NCBI GenBank assembly: GCA_934385475.1
Contig: CAKRPS010000002.1
Location: forward strand, 1-64,000
Reading direction: 5' to 3'
DNA: 64,000 nt
Source of the DNA: an uncultured Lachnospiraceae bacterium
GTDB lineage: Bacteria; Bacillota; Clostridia; Lachnospirales; Lachnospiraceae
A program made the translations under genes and the position numbers. Below are positions 27,141-34,789 of this stretch, piece after piece. The notes below the pieces were generated by a model. That model made no database searches. It was given only the letters and a program-made list of their open reading frames with translations, and was not told where the DNA came from. Each line of letters starts with the position of its first letter. Position 1 is the first letter of the stretch.

Positions 27141-28152
27141 ACTGGGAGCTTTTTTTGCGCCTTTCCCAATCCTGTGACATAGATGTCAGAAAAAGAAGAA
27201 TGTTGTCAAGGACACCGACATCCGGCAGAAGGTTTTCCGTATGTGGACGGATATCCCCGGCATAGGGAATAAGGCCGGTCTTTGCGTAGACACGGACGGC
27301 AGTGAACTGATTGTCTGCCATGAGGAAACTGATGGTAGGAACACCTACCGCGCATAGTTCGCTTAACGTCGTGCCACCTGCAGACACGGCGAGATCGCAG
27401 GTGGACATGAGGCCTGCCATATCGGATACATTTTCATGAAGTAAGATGCATTTATCCTTATCAGAGAGTGTGATAAGCTCCTGATAGCGGGGATTCGCGC
27501 TGCTTGTCAGAATATGAAGCCGGCAATGCGACAAAGGAGTATCCTTTAACTGTTCTGCAAGTGCGATACAGACTCCATAGGGGTCGGTACCACCGGCAGA
27601 AAGCAGGATATCGGTAACCTCTGAACGCACATGGTAGGACGGATTCTGAAACTGTGCCCGTAGCGGAGTGTATTCTGCTCCCAGCAGTTTCTGGCAGGCT
27701 TCCTGATAAAATTCGCAGTCCTCAGAAGTATCATAATTGATGACCAGATCGACAGGACAGGAAAAGCTTCGGAGGTCATCCAGATAGGCTACCCGACAGT
27801 ATGGTGTGAGTGCTTTGAAATATTCCGGAGTAACAAAATAAGAGTCGATAAAGACAACCGGTTTCTGAGCCTGCTGTGAACATGACCGCTCAGAAAGGAA
27901 CGGGAGCAGAGAAGAAAGCTCCTGCTCAGGGTGACGATAATCGCTGTGCAGGCAGATGATCGGGAATTCCCTGCCGGTACCTGCCTGAAAACGACCTTCC
28001 AACAAGGCGGCACTATCTTCATCGGATACGAGAAATGTAATCTCCGAAAATTTGTCTGTCGCACGACAGGCTCTTGCAATGGTGAGACACCGCATGAGGT
28101 GTCCGGTAGCTATTTCGCTGTTTCCGTCAGTTCTGAAATAAAGAGGGCGCAT
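27073..28152 (-). CDS. pseG: UDP-2,4-diacetamido-2,4,6-trideoxy-L-altrose hydrolase, PseG
   Basis: This 359-residue GT-B-fold hydrolase removes UDP from the 2,4-diacetamido-6-deoxy-altrose nucleotide, giving the free sugar for PseI. It has the family start with catalytic histidine in FRTDGNSEIATGHLMRCL (about 6-23), plus ILLSAGGTDPYG and AVSAGGTTLSELCAVGVP. It is the only pse gene on the minus strand. It begins 120 bases from divergent pseF, with an apparently shared symmetrical promoter. Its last 23 codons overlap the end of the convergent membrane-protein gene, and a terminator-like hairpin (27126-27156) lies inside the coding region. The C-terminus matches the family, so the overlap is real. 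Confidence 0.93.
   Translation of the reverse strand: MRPLYFRTDGNSEIATGHLMRCLTIARACRATDKFSEITFLVSDEDSAALLEGRFQAGTGREFPIICLHSDYRHPEQELSSLLPFLSERSCSQQAQKPVVFIDSYFVTPEYFKALTPYCRVAYLDDLRSFSCPVDLVINYDTSEDCEFYQEACQKLLGAEYTPLRAQFQNPSYHVRSEVTDILLSAGGTDPYGVCIALAEQLKDTPLSHCRLHILTSSANPRYQELITLSDKDKCILLHENVSDMAGLMSTCDLAVSAGGTTLSELCAVGVPTISFLMADNQFTAVRVYAKTGLIPYAGDIRPHTENLLPDVGVLDNILLFLTSMSQDWERRKKSSQSMRAFSDGCGAGKIAEKLFLLS
27126..27156 (+). terminator. Rho-independent terminator inside the pseG coding region
   Basis: Arms 27126-27136 and 27144-27154 (AAAAAGCTC type, one G-T pair) enclose a seven-base loop. Seven T bases follow on the plus strand. It ends transcription of the membrane-protein gene, whose stop codon is in the loop region. 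Read on the minus strand it is also a hairpin with a five-T tail, about 50 bases before the pseG stop. Confidence 0.8.
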
Positions 28153-28202
28153 AGGAATTCCTTTCGTTATTCATGTGGTTCAAAAAACACCAGCTATGAT
28201 AC

Positions 28203-28231
28203 ATTCTAGCATGAAAAGAGGGAATATGCTA
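28203..28231 (-). promoter_or_regulatory. pseG promoter (divergent, face to face)
   Basis: On the minus strand TAGCAT (28231-28226) and TAGAAT (28208-28203) are spaced by 17 bases, with a TGC extension before the -10. The -35 overlaps the -10 of the opposing pseF promoter. The leader to the ATG is about 45 bases. Confidence 0.6.
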
Positions 28232-28235
28232 TGAT
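28207..28235 (+). promoter_or_regulatory. pseF promoter (divergent, face to face)
   Basis: TAGCAT (28207-28212) and TATGAT (28230-28235) are spaced by 17 bases, with a TGC extension. It mirrors the pseG promoter on the other strand, each -35 overlapping the other's -10. The pseF ATG is 36 bases downstream. Confidence 0.6.
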
Positions 28236-28271
28236 AGGGAGGAAAGTGTGTGAGAGAAAGGCGGTCATAAA

Positions 28272-28970
28272 ATGAGCGGATCAGTGGCAATCATAACGGC
28301 AAGGGGCGGCAGCAAAAGAATTCCGCGTAAGAATGTGAAGGAGTTCTGTGGGAAACCGATTATTGTATATTCCATCGAGGCGGCGTTAGAGTCAGGTCTC
28401 TTTGATGAGGTGATGGTGTCGACAGAGGATGAGGAGATCGCAGGGATTGCGAAGGCGGCCGGGGCCAGGGTGCCATTTATGAGAAGTGGAGAGAATGCCG
28501 GAGATTATGCCTCTACAGATGATGTATTGCTGGAGGTGTTGGAAGCATACCGGGAGCAGGGACGGGAATTTGATTCATTCTGCTGTCTGTATCCGACGGC
28601 TCCTTTTGTGACGGCAGAGAAGCTGCGCCGTGCTATGCAGCTTTTGGACAAAGCGGATTCGGTTATGCCGGTAGTGGCGTTTTCTTTCCCGCCACAGCGC
28701 TGTATGGTTTTGAATGAAGAGGGAGAACTGCGCATGAAATGGCCGGAGCATGCCAAAACAAGATCACAGGATCTGGAGCCGTACTATCACGACTGCGGAC
28801 AGTTCTACTGCTGTAAGACGGCACCGTTCCTGGAATATAAGACAACGGATCTCCCGCATATGGTACCTGTGATCATGAGCGAGACACAGGTACAGGATAT
28901 TGACAATCTGGATGACTGGAAGATTGCTGAATTGAAATACAGCCTGATGAAAGCAGGAGAGAATCGATAG
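28272..28970 (+). CDS. pseF: Pseudaminic acid cytidylyltransferase, PseF
   Basis: This 232-residue enzyme activates pseudaminic acid as CMP-Pse using CTP. It has the CMP-sugar synthetase nucleotide motif ITARGGSKRIPRKNVKEF (about 8-25), STEDEEIAGIAKAAGARVPF, STDDVLLEVLE and the C-terminal VQDIDNLDDWKIAE. Length and order fit PseF rather than NeuA. It is followed 19 bases later by pseI. Confidence 0.95.
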   Translation: MSGSVAIITARGGSKRIPRKNVKEFCGKPIIVYSIEAALESGLFDEVMVSTEDEEIAGIAKAAGARVPFMRSGENAGDYASTDDVLLEVLEAYREQGREFDSFCCLYPTAPFVTAEKLRRAMQLLDKADSVMPVVAFSFPPQRCMVLNEEGELRMKWPEHAKTRSQDLEPYYHDCGQFYCCKTAPFLEYKTTDLPHMVPVIMSETQVQDIDNLDDWKIAELKYSLMKAGENR

Positions 28971-28989
28971 GACAGATACGGAGGTTACT

Positions 28990-30039
28990 TTGAAAAAAGA
29001 ATTTAAAATCGGGAATCATTGGATCGGGGAAGGACATCCCTGTTTCTGTGTGGCAGAGATGTCGGGCAATCATTTACAGGATTATAACAGGGCTGTAGAG
29101 ATTATTCATGCGGCCAAAGAGGCAGGGGCGGATGCAGTCAAGCTTCAGACTTATACGGCAGACAGTCTGTCCCTGGACTGCGATAATGAATATTTTCAGA
29201 TTCATGGTGGTCTGTGGGATGGTATGACGGAATACAAGCTTTACCAGCAGGCATACACTCCCTGGGAGTGGCAGCCAAAGCTGAAAGAAGAGGCGGAAAA
29301 ACTGGGGATGGAATGTTTTTCTTCTCCCTTTGATTTTCAATCGGTGGATTTTCTTGAAGGATGTGGGATGCAGGCTTATAAGATTGCATCGTACGAGATC
29401 AATGATATTCCCTTGATCCGGAAGACGGCCGCATTGCATAAACCTGTTATTTTTGCAACGGGGGTAGCACGTAAGGAAGATCTCGAGAGAGCCATACAGG
29501 TCTGCCGTGAGGAAGGAAATGAGGAAGTGATGCTTCTCAAATGCGTATCGGCCTATCCGACTCCTTATGAAGAGATCAATCTGAATATGATTCCTACGCT
29601 GGCGAAAATGTATGATTGTCTGGTGGGACTGTCAGATCACTCGATGGGAAGCGTTGTTCCGACGGGAGCAGCGGCTCTGGGAATCAAGATGGTAGAAAAG
29701 CATCTGACGCTGCGGCGGGCGGATGGCGGGCCGGATGGCGCTTTTTCCATGGAACCGTCAGAGTTTAAAGAGATGGTAGACAATATACGGATTCTGGAGA
29801 AGGCACTTGGCAGTCCGGAATACCATTTAACGGCAAAGCAGGAGAAGGAGCGGAGCGGTTCGCGCTCTCTTTTTGTGGTGAAGGATATCCGGCAGGGAGA
29901 AAGCATTACTTCAGAAAACGTAAGATCGATCCGGCCGGCAGCAGGTCTGCACACCATGTATTATGAGCAGGTGCTTGGGAAAACGGCAACAAGGGATGTA
30001 AAGAAAGGTACCCCTCTTGCCTGGGATATGATGAAATAG
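28990..30039 (+). CDS. pseI: Pseudaminic acid synthase, PseI
   Basis: This 349-residue NeuB-family enzyme condenses 2,4-diacetamido-2,4,6-trideoxy-L-altrose with phosphoenolpyruvate. The TIM-barrel part has AEMSGNHLQDYNRA, KLQTYTADSLSLDC, SSPFDFQSVDFLE, SYEINDIPLIRKTA, VSAYPTPYEEINL and GLSDHSMGS. A C-terminal SAF/antifreeze-like domain starts about residue 290 (SLFVVKDIRQGESIT). SYEINDIPLI and NHLQ are features that separate PseI from sialic acid synthases. It uses a TTG start behind a clear GGAGG six bases upstream. Confidence 0.95.
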   Translation: MKKEFKIGNHWIGEGHPCFCVAEMSGNHLQDYNRAVEIIHAAKEAGADAVKLQTYTADSLSLDCDNEYFQIHGGLWDGMTEYKLYQQAYTPWEWQPKLKEEAEKLGMECFSSPFDFQSVDFLEGCGMQAYKIASYEINDIPLIRKTAALHKPVIFATGVARKEDLERAIQVCREEGNEEVMLLKCVSAYPTPYEEINLNMIPTLAKMYDCLVGLSDHSMGSVVPTGAAALGIKMVEKHLTLRRADGGPDGAFSMEPSEFKEMVDNIRILEKALGSPEYHLTAKQEKERSGSRSLFVVKDIRQGESITSENVRSIRPAAGLHTMYYEQVLGKTATRDVKKGTPLAWDMMK

Positions 30040-30065
30040 AATGCCGGTACGGAAATGAGGAGTTT

Positions 30066-32360
30066 ATGAGGGAAGAGTCAGAAAAGAAGAGAGCAAAAAA
30101 GTGGCTGTGTGTTATTGCAGTGCTGAATATTATAATGCTTCTGCTGGCATGTTTGGCCTATAGGAAGGATGTATATACCAGAGAGATCGGATTGTCAGAG
30201 TTTCTGCTTTCTGCGGATGCGGCGGGGTGTATGTCACAGACGGAGGATGGAAAGGGAATGGTTCTGGATGCGACGGCATTGGATCTTGGACAGGCACTGT
30301 ACGGACCTTACATCGGTGTCCCGAAGGGAAATTACACGCTGGTGCTGGAGTACACGGCGACGGCAGAAGGTGTGAGCTGTGAGGTGTACAGCAACGGGTT
30401 TGTCAACGAGGATAACAGCAGAGGCAAAACTTTTGTAGAGGAAGAACTTCCGGCAGGGACACATACGATAGAAATTCCATATACGGTAGATCGTGCGGTC
30501 AAGGATATGGAATATAAATTTTATGTGCATGGAGGATCTTTTACACTGGTTTCGGTTACAAACCGGTCAGACCACAGGTTTACTGATGCGTTTCTGGCAT
30601 TTCTGCTCTTTGTTTTCTGGGAGGGAATTGTTTTATTTCTATACAGACGACAGAAAGAGGGAAACAAAGAGACGGTATGGAACTTTGTCCTTCTGACCTT
30701 GCTTGGCCTGGCAGCCTCTGTTCCTCTTTTTAATGATTTCCAGACTATGACCATGGACCATATGATCCACTATGCGAGAATTGACGATATAGCGGACTGG
30801 ATCAGAAATTTTTCATGGAGACAGCCGGTGATGCGCCTTGCCGGTTCACAGCACAATGACTACGGCTATATTACACCCATTATGTACCCACAGTTATTTC
30901 TGTACTTTCCGGCAGTTTTGAGACTGTGCGGAGGGTCGATGCTGTTTGCCTATAAGGCACTTGTGCTTGTGGCAAATCTGGCAACGGCATATCTTGGATA
31001 TTTTTCTTTTAAGAGACTTCTTGGCAACAACAGAAGGTTAGGTTTTTTGTGTACAGCACTGTATGTGATGAATCTGTACCGGTTGACAGATTTTTATACA
31101 CGCGGGGCAATCGGGGAATCTCTGGCCATGGTATTTTTGCCGCTTGTATTATACGGAATGTACGAGATCCTTTATGGAGAAAGCCGCCGGTGGTATTATG
31201 TGCTTCTGGGCTATACCGGGGTTTTGCAGAGTCATATTCTGACCACTTTCATGCTGACGCTGTTCTGCGTTCTGGCAGTGCTTGCCGGGGGGAAGAAACT
31301 TTTTGCAGAGAAGGAACGTTTGCGGGCCCTGTTGAAAGCGGCCGGCAGTACCATTTTATGGAATCTCTGGTTTCTTGTGCCCTTTATACAGTGCCAGAGC
31401 CTTGACCTGATTATTAAGGGAGCCGGAAGCGACTTGGACAAATCGGGAGTATACCTGTCGCAGGTGTTTGCCCTTTTCGTGGAAAATGCCGGTGTCAATC
31501 AGCTAAAGGGAAGTACGCAGAATGAAATGCCTCTGACAATAGGGCTGATCATACCGGTTGGGTGTGCGCTGTTTGGACTATACTGGTATCGGAACAAGGA
31601 CAGGGAGGAGAGACTATGTGAAATCGGGGCAGGAAGCTTTGTGCTCGGACTTGTGGCATTGTTTCTTTCTTCCGTATATTTTCCGTGGGAGACAATCCTG
31701 CATACGGGTATCGGAAGCGTGTTCCATGCCATGCAGTATGCATGGCGGTTTCTGACGATGGCAGCGCTCTTTGGGTCTGTTACGGCGGCGATTGGACTGT
31801 ACCAGCTTCTTCCGGGAAAGCTTTCTCCGGAGGAAAAGGAAAAGACCGGATACGCCATGCTTGCCATCATGGGAATGGTGGTACTGTGTTCCGGCTATTA
31901 TCTGGATTCCTGCATCGGGGCAGAATCGGTTTCTAAGAGTTTTTGTGAAGTGACACGTGAAATGGATGAACTTTATCTGCCCAGGGCGGCAGCGGGTACA
32001 AAGGATAGATTGAGTGGAACCCTCTCTGCAAACGAGGGATGTGAGATGGAAGTGACGGAACTTCGCAGAGGATATGCGGAGCTTTCGGCGAATTTGAAAA
32101 TAACGAAGGCTTCGCCCGAAGATTATATTGATCTGCCTTTGTTTGATTATCCGGGATATGTGGTGACAGACCAAAACGGAGAGAAAGTTGCCTTCAAACA
32201 GAGTGATCAGGGGTTGATCCGTGTTGCCGCAGAGGAATCGCTGACGGAGATACATGCTTTCTTTAGGGAGCCTGTTCTGTGGAGGATAGCTACAGTGTTA
32301 TCCTTGATCGGCATCCTTACGCAGTGCGTATATCTGTTCCGGCAGCGATGCAGACATTAA
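30066..32360 (+). CDS. Large membrane protein, PTPS-related/YfhO-like (GT-C candidate), paralogue 2
   Basis: This 764-residue paralogue of the protein at 24909 has the same order: TM1 (about 12-30), an outer beta-rich domain (about 50-165, KGNYTLVLEYTATAEG), then about 12 helices. Shared motifs are DHMIHYARIDDI, PQLFLYFPAVLRL, ALYVMNLYRLTDFYTRGAIG and GYTGVLQSHIL. A C-terminal soluble region follows the last helices. The two paralogues frame the pseG-pseF-pseI group, so a shared role in handling pseudaminic glycans is possible. Its TAA overlaps the stop codon of the convergent ATP-grasp gene. Confidence 0.74.
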   Translation: MREESEKKRAKKWLCVIAVLNIIMLLLACLAYRKDVYTREIGLSEFLLSADAAGCMSQTEDGKGMVLDATALDLGQALYGPYIGVPKGNYTLVLEYTATAEGVSCEVYSNGFVNEDNSRGKTFVEEELPAGTHTIEIPYTVDRAVKDMEYKFYVHGGSFTLVSVTNRSDHRFTDAFLAFLLFVFWEGIVLFLYRRQKEGNKETVWNFVLLTLLGLAASVPLFNDFQTMTMDHMIHYARIDDIADWIRNFSWRQPVMRLAGSQHNDYGYITPIMYPQLFLYFPAVLRLCGGSMLFAYKALVLVANLATAYLGYFSFKRLLGNNRRLGFLCTALYVMNLYRLTDFYTRGAIGESLAMVFLPLVLYGMYEILYGESRRWYYVLLGYTGVLQSHILTTFMLTLFCVLAVLAGGKKLFAEKERLRALLKAAGSTILWNLWFLVPFIQCQSLDLIIKGAGSDLDKSGVYLSQVFALFVENAGVNQLKGSTQNEMPLTIGLIIPVGCALFGLYWYRNKDREERLCEIGAGSFVLGLVALFLSSVYFPWETILHTGIGSVFHAMQYAWRFLTMAALFGSVTAAIGLYQLLPGKLSPEEKEKTGYAMLAIMGMVVLCSGYYLDSCIGAESVSKSFCEVTREMDELYLPRAAAGTKDRLSGTLSANEGCEMEVTELRRGYAELSANLKITKASPEDYIDLPLFDYPGYVVTDQNGEKVAFKQSDQGLIRVAAEESLTEIHAFFREPVLWRIATVLSLIGILTQCVYLFRQRCRH

Positions 32361-33322
32361 AATCTTCCAATCATCAGATCCGTGTATTTCAGCATGCAGA
32401 TACCTTCCTCGTAAGAGCCGATGGTGTCTGCATTTTCTTTGCCGGACAGATTGGCCGACAGGAGCTTGGGAAAATTGACGCCGCAGTTGTAAGCGTGCGG
32501 ATAACCGCCGCCAAAGCGGGGGTTAATCTCTGAGATATAATAATTTCCATCTATTCGGAAGATATCCATGTCGACCGGCCCGGCAAGGTGCAGGGTCTGT
32601 ACGGTTCGGCAGATGAGGTCAAACAGGGCATCATCACGATACGAAATGGATTTTTCGGTTTCACCGGCGCGCATCCGAAGCTTCTTTTTGACAAAGACAG
32701 AGACCGGCTTATGAGAGAGAAGGTCGATATAGATATCTGCGCCAAACTCTTCGCCCTGCGCATAATTCTGGATAAGGTATTCTTCCTCCTGCCAGGTACA
32801 CAATGCCTTTAAAAGCTCCGGCTTATCTACCTTCTGGATTCCGATGCTGCCGCATCCACTGACCGGCTTGAGAAAGACGGGAAACTGCATAGAACCTTCC
32901 TTCTGTTTTATAAGAAAATCGGAGTAGGTTTTGCAGCTTGGAATGGTCGGGAGATTGTTTTGGCAAAGGTGTTCATAAAAGGCAAATTTGTCACGGCACA
33001 GATCCACGCTTTCCGGGTCCGACACAATGGGAGTGACCCCGGCATCTGTGAAAAGAGACTTGTGTGTGGCAATCAGGTGCAGCTCGTCCTCCTGTAGCGG
33101 GAGAATGGCATCCACGGCCTCTTTGCGGCAAATGGAGAGAATGTTGTCGAGATAATGAGGATCCGTCATGCGCGGTACAATATAGTGGGCATCTGTTTCA
33201 TAGAGAGCTGGGGCATATGTGCTGCAGTCGGTACCGAGCACTTTATCAAAACCATTTTCCCTGTTTTTGAAATAGCGGACCAGAAGATCACGGGTTCCGC
33301 AGCTTAGTATCAAAATATTCAT
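32357..33322 (-). CDS. ATP-grasp ligase, copy 1
   Basis: This 321-residue ATP-grasp protein resembles PylC/carbamoyl-phosphate-synthase-like ligases. The N-terminal Rossmann-like part is MNILILSCGTRDLLVRYF, followed by FPVFLKPVSGCGSIGIQKV (ATP lysine), YLIQNYAQGEEFGADIYI, KKLRMRAGETEKS and the Mg-binding ISEINPRFGGGYPHAY (about 275-290). ATP-grasp enzymes activate a carboxylate and join it to an amine. The gene is 22 bases after the decarboxylase-like gene in a two-gene minus-strand unit. It is a strong paralogue of the gene at 53727. The substrate is unknown; joining an amino acid to an amino sugar is a hypothesis. The start at 33322 follows GAAATGAGGAT; the open frame extends further but lacks a site. 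Confidence 0.85.
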   Translation of the reverse strand: MNILILSCGTRDLLVRYFKNRENGFDKVLGTDCSTYAPALYETDAHYIVPRMTDPHYLDNILSICRKEAVDAILPLQEDELHLIATHKSLFTDAGVTPIVSDPESVDLCRDKFAFYEHLCQNNLPTIPSCKTYSDFLIKQKEGSMQFPVFLKPVSGCGSIGIQKVDKPELLKALCTWQEEEYLIQNYAQGEEFGADIYIDLLSHKPVSVFVKKKLRMRAGETEKSISYRDDALFDLICRTVQTLHLAGPVDMDIFRIDGNYYISEINPRFGGGYPHAYNCGVNFPKLLSANLSGKENADTIGSYEEGICMLKYTDLMIGRF

Positions 33323-33344
33323 AGTAATCCTCATTTCTGTGTAT

Positions 33345-34556
33345 TTACACGCCATTCTTCCAGCGGCTGCCCTGCACATATTCCGCAGGGGTCCATTTGC
33401 TTCGCACCTGGGTAAGAGAATCTCCATTCTTCACATATACCGGTGGGAAATACTGGATAAACAGGGGGTTCAGGCTCATGGTGTAGCCCCCTACATTTTC
33501 ATAGATGATCAGGTCTCCCGGAACAAGCTCCGGTGCATCCATGTGGGTAAACAGTCTGTCAACCTCCATACAGGTGAAGCCACTGATAACCTGACTTTCC
33601 ATGACCGGGCGGTCGTTGAGGGGACAGTCACTGTACTGCAGGTGGAACAGGTGGGAACTTTTGATCATCGTGGGGTCAATATTGAAACGGCTTCCGTCTG
33701 TCATGACATAGCGTGTTCCCTTGATATCCCTTGTATCAAATACTCTGGTCACAAAGGTTGTACATTTGGAGATCAGGGAAATACCGGGTTCGACGATCAG
33801 CTTTGTATGTTCCGGACGGAAACATGCGGAAAGCTCAGCAGCCACAACCGGGAAATAGTCGGGGTATTCCGGGCGGCCTTCCATACCGCCACAGTAGCCA
33901 CCGCCGAGATCAATATATTCCGGATCAAAATGGAATTCGCGCTCCAGACGACACGCCATCTGTGCAATGGAACGAAAAATATTGACACTGCGGGATTTGC
34001 TGCTGGAATGAAGGTGAAGACCGGCAATCTTCACATTTGGGAGACTGCGGATTTCTTCCACAGCCTGTGCAAATTTTCCGGTTTCATAACAGAAGCCAAA
34101 GCGGCCGCTCACTTCTCCCATGGTGGTTTCACCAGGGCACATCTGTTCCAGATTAAAGTTGGCACGGATACCGACGCGGAAGGTCCGCTCCGGATGTGCG
34201 GCAGACAGTGCGCGGAGCCAGCGGATTTCCTGCTCGGAATCCAGATTGACGTAGCCACCGGCCATAAGAACCGCATCAAAAGATTTCTGGCCCTTGTAGG
34301 GACCGTTGTAGATGATCTCCCCGTCGGAAAAGCCCAGATACCGGGCAAGATCATATTCATCCTCAGACACTACCTCCGCATAGGCACCGTTTTTTTGAAC
34401 GAAGGCAACGAGCCATGGGAGAGAATTTGTCTTGAAGGAATAGCCGACCAGATAATTATTCCAGTTTGCTGACAGGGATTCTGTCAGCATATCATAATAT
34501 CGCTGTAAGACAGGTTTATCAATTACAAAGTAAGGTGTTTTTAATGCTGTATCCAT
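33345..34556 (-). CDS. Fold-III PLP decarboxylase-like enzyme (Orn/DAP decarboxylase family 2)
   Basis: This 403-residue protein has the alanine-racemase-like barrel with the PLP lysine in VGYSFKTNSLPW (about residue 43), YAEVVSEDEYDLA, LHLHSSSKSRSV, IDLGGGYCGGM and KLIVEPGISLISK, and a C-terminal beta domain with SGFTCMEVDRLF and GGYTMSLNPLF. The family decarboxylates diaminopimelate, ornithine, arginine or related amino acids. In the EPGR motif the arginine is replaced by isoleucine, so the substrate probably differs from diaminopimelate. It leads a two-gene unit with the ATP-grasp gene, so it may make or process that enzyme's substrate. Exact reaction unknown. Confidence 0.82.
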   Translation of the reverse strand: MDTALKTPYFVIDKPVLQRYYDMLTESLSANWNNYLVGYSFKTNSLPWLVAFVQKNGAYAEVVSEDEYDLARYLGFSDGEIIYNGPYKGQKSFDAVLMAGGYVNLDSEQEIRWLRALSAAHPERTFRVGIRANFNLEQMCPGETTMGEVSGRFGFCYETGKFAQAVEEIRSLPNVKIAGLHLHSSSKSRSVNIFRSIAQMACRLEREFHFDPEYIDLGGGYCGGMEGRPEYPDYFPVVAAELSACFRPEHTKLIVEPGISLISKCTTFVTRVFDTRDIKGTRYVMTDGSRFNIDPTMIKSSHLFHLQYSDCPLNDRPVMESQVISGFTCMEVDRLFTHMDAPELVPGDLIIYENVGGYTMSLNPLFIQYFPPVYVKNGDSLTQVRSKWTPAEYVQGSRWKNGV

Positions 34557-34688
34557 GCAAGAATGCCTTTCTGTTTCTGTTAAAGTATCTATCTGCCATC
34601 TTACCTTATTTTGAGGAGCGTTACAATGTTGAATTTTCAGGGAGCGACCGTCTGAGTGAAGGAACAGGAGGTGCAGTTGAACTGGCGG

Positions 34689-34717
34689 TTGTGGGAAAGC
34701 GGGCAGAGTGATACAAT
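34689..34717 (+). promoter_or_regulatory. Promoter of the GT52 gene
   Basis: TTGTGG (34689-34694) and TACAAT (34712-34717) have 17-base spacing and a TGA extension. The rest of the 233-base divergent gap (34557-34789) shows no other clear element and no open reading frame with a ribosome site. Confidence 0.6.
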
Positions 34718-34789
34718 AAACGCAGTCTTTGCAGAGAGAAAAGAGATTGGGCGAAGGCTGTAAGTCACAGATGGAAATGAGGATTCTCT

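Noticed and set aside
33339..34472. 377-codon plus-strand open frame
   Set aside because: It is antisense to the decarboxylase-like gene, whose PLP motifs are unmistakable. The translation shows no motif and no ribosome site.
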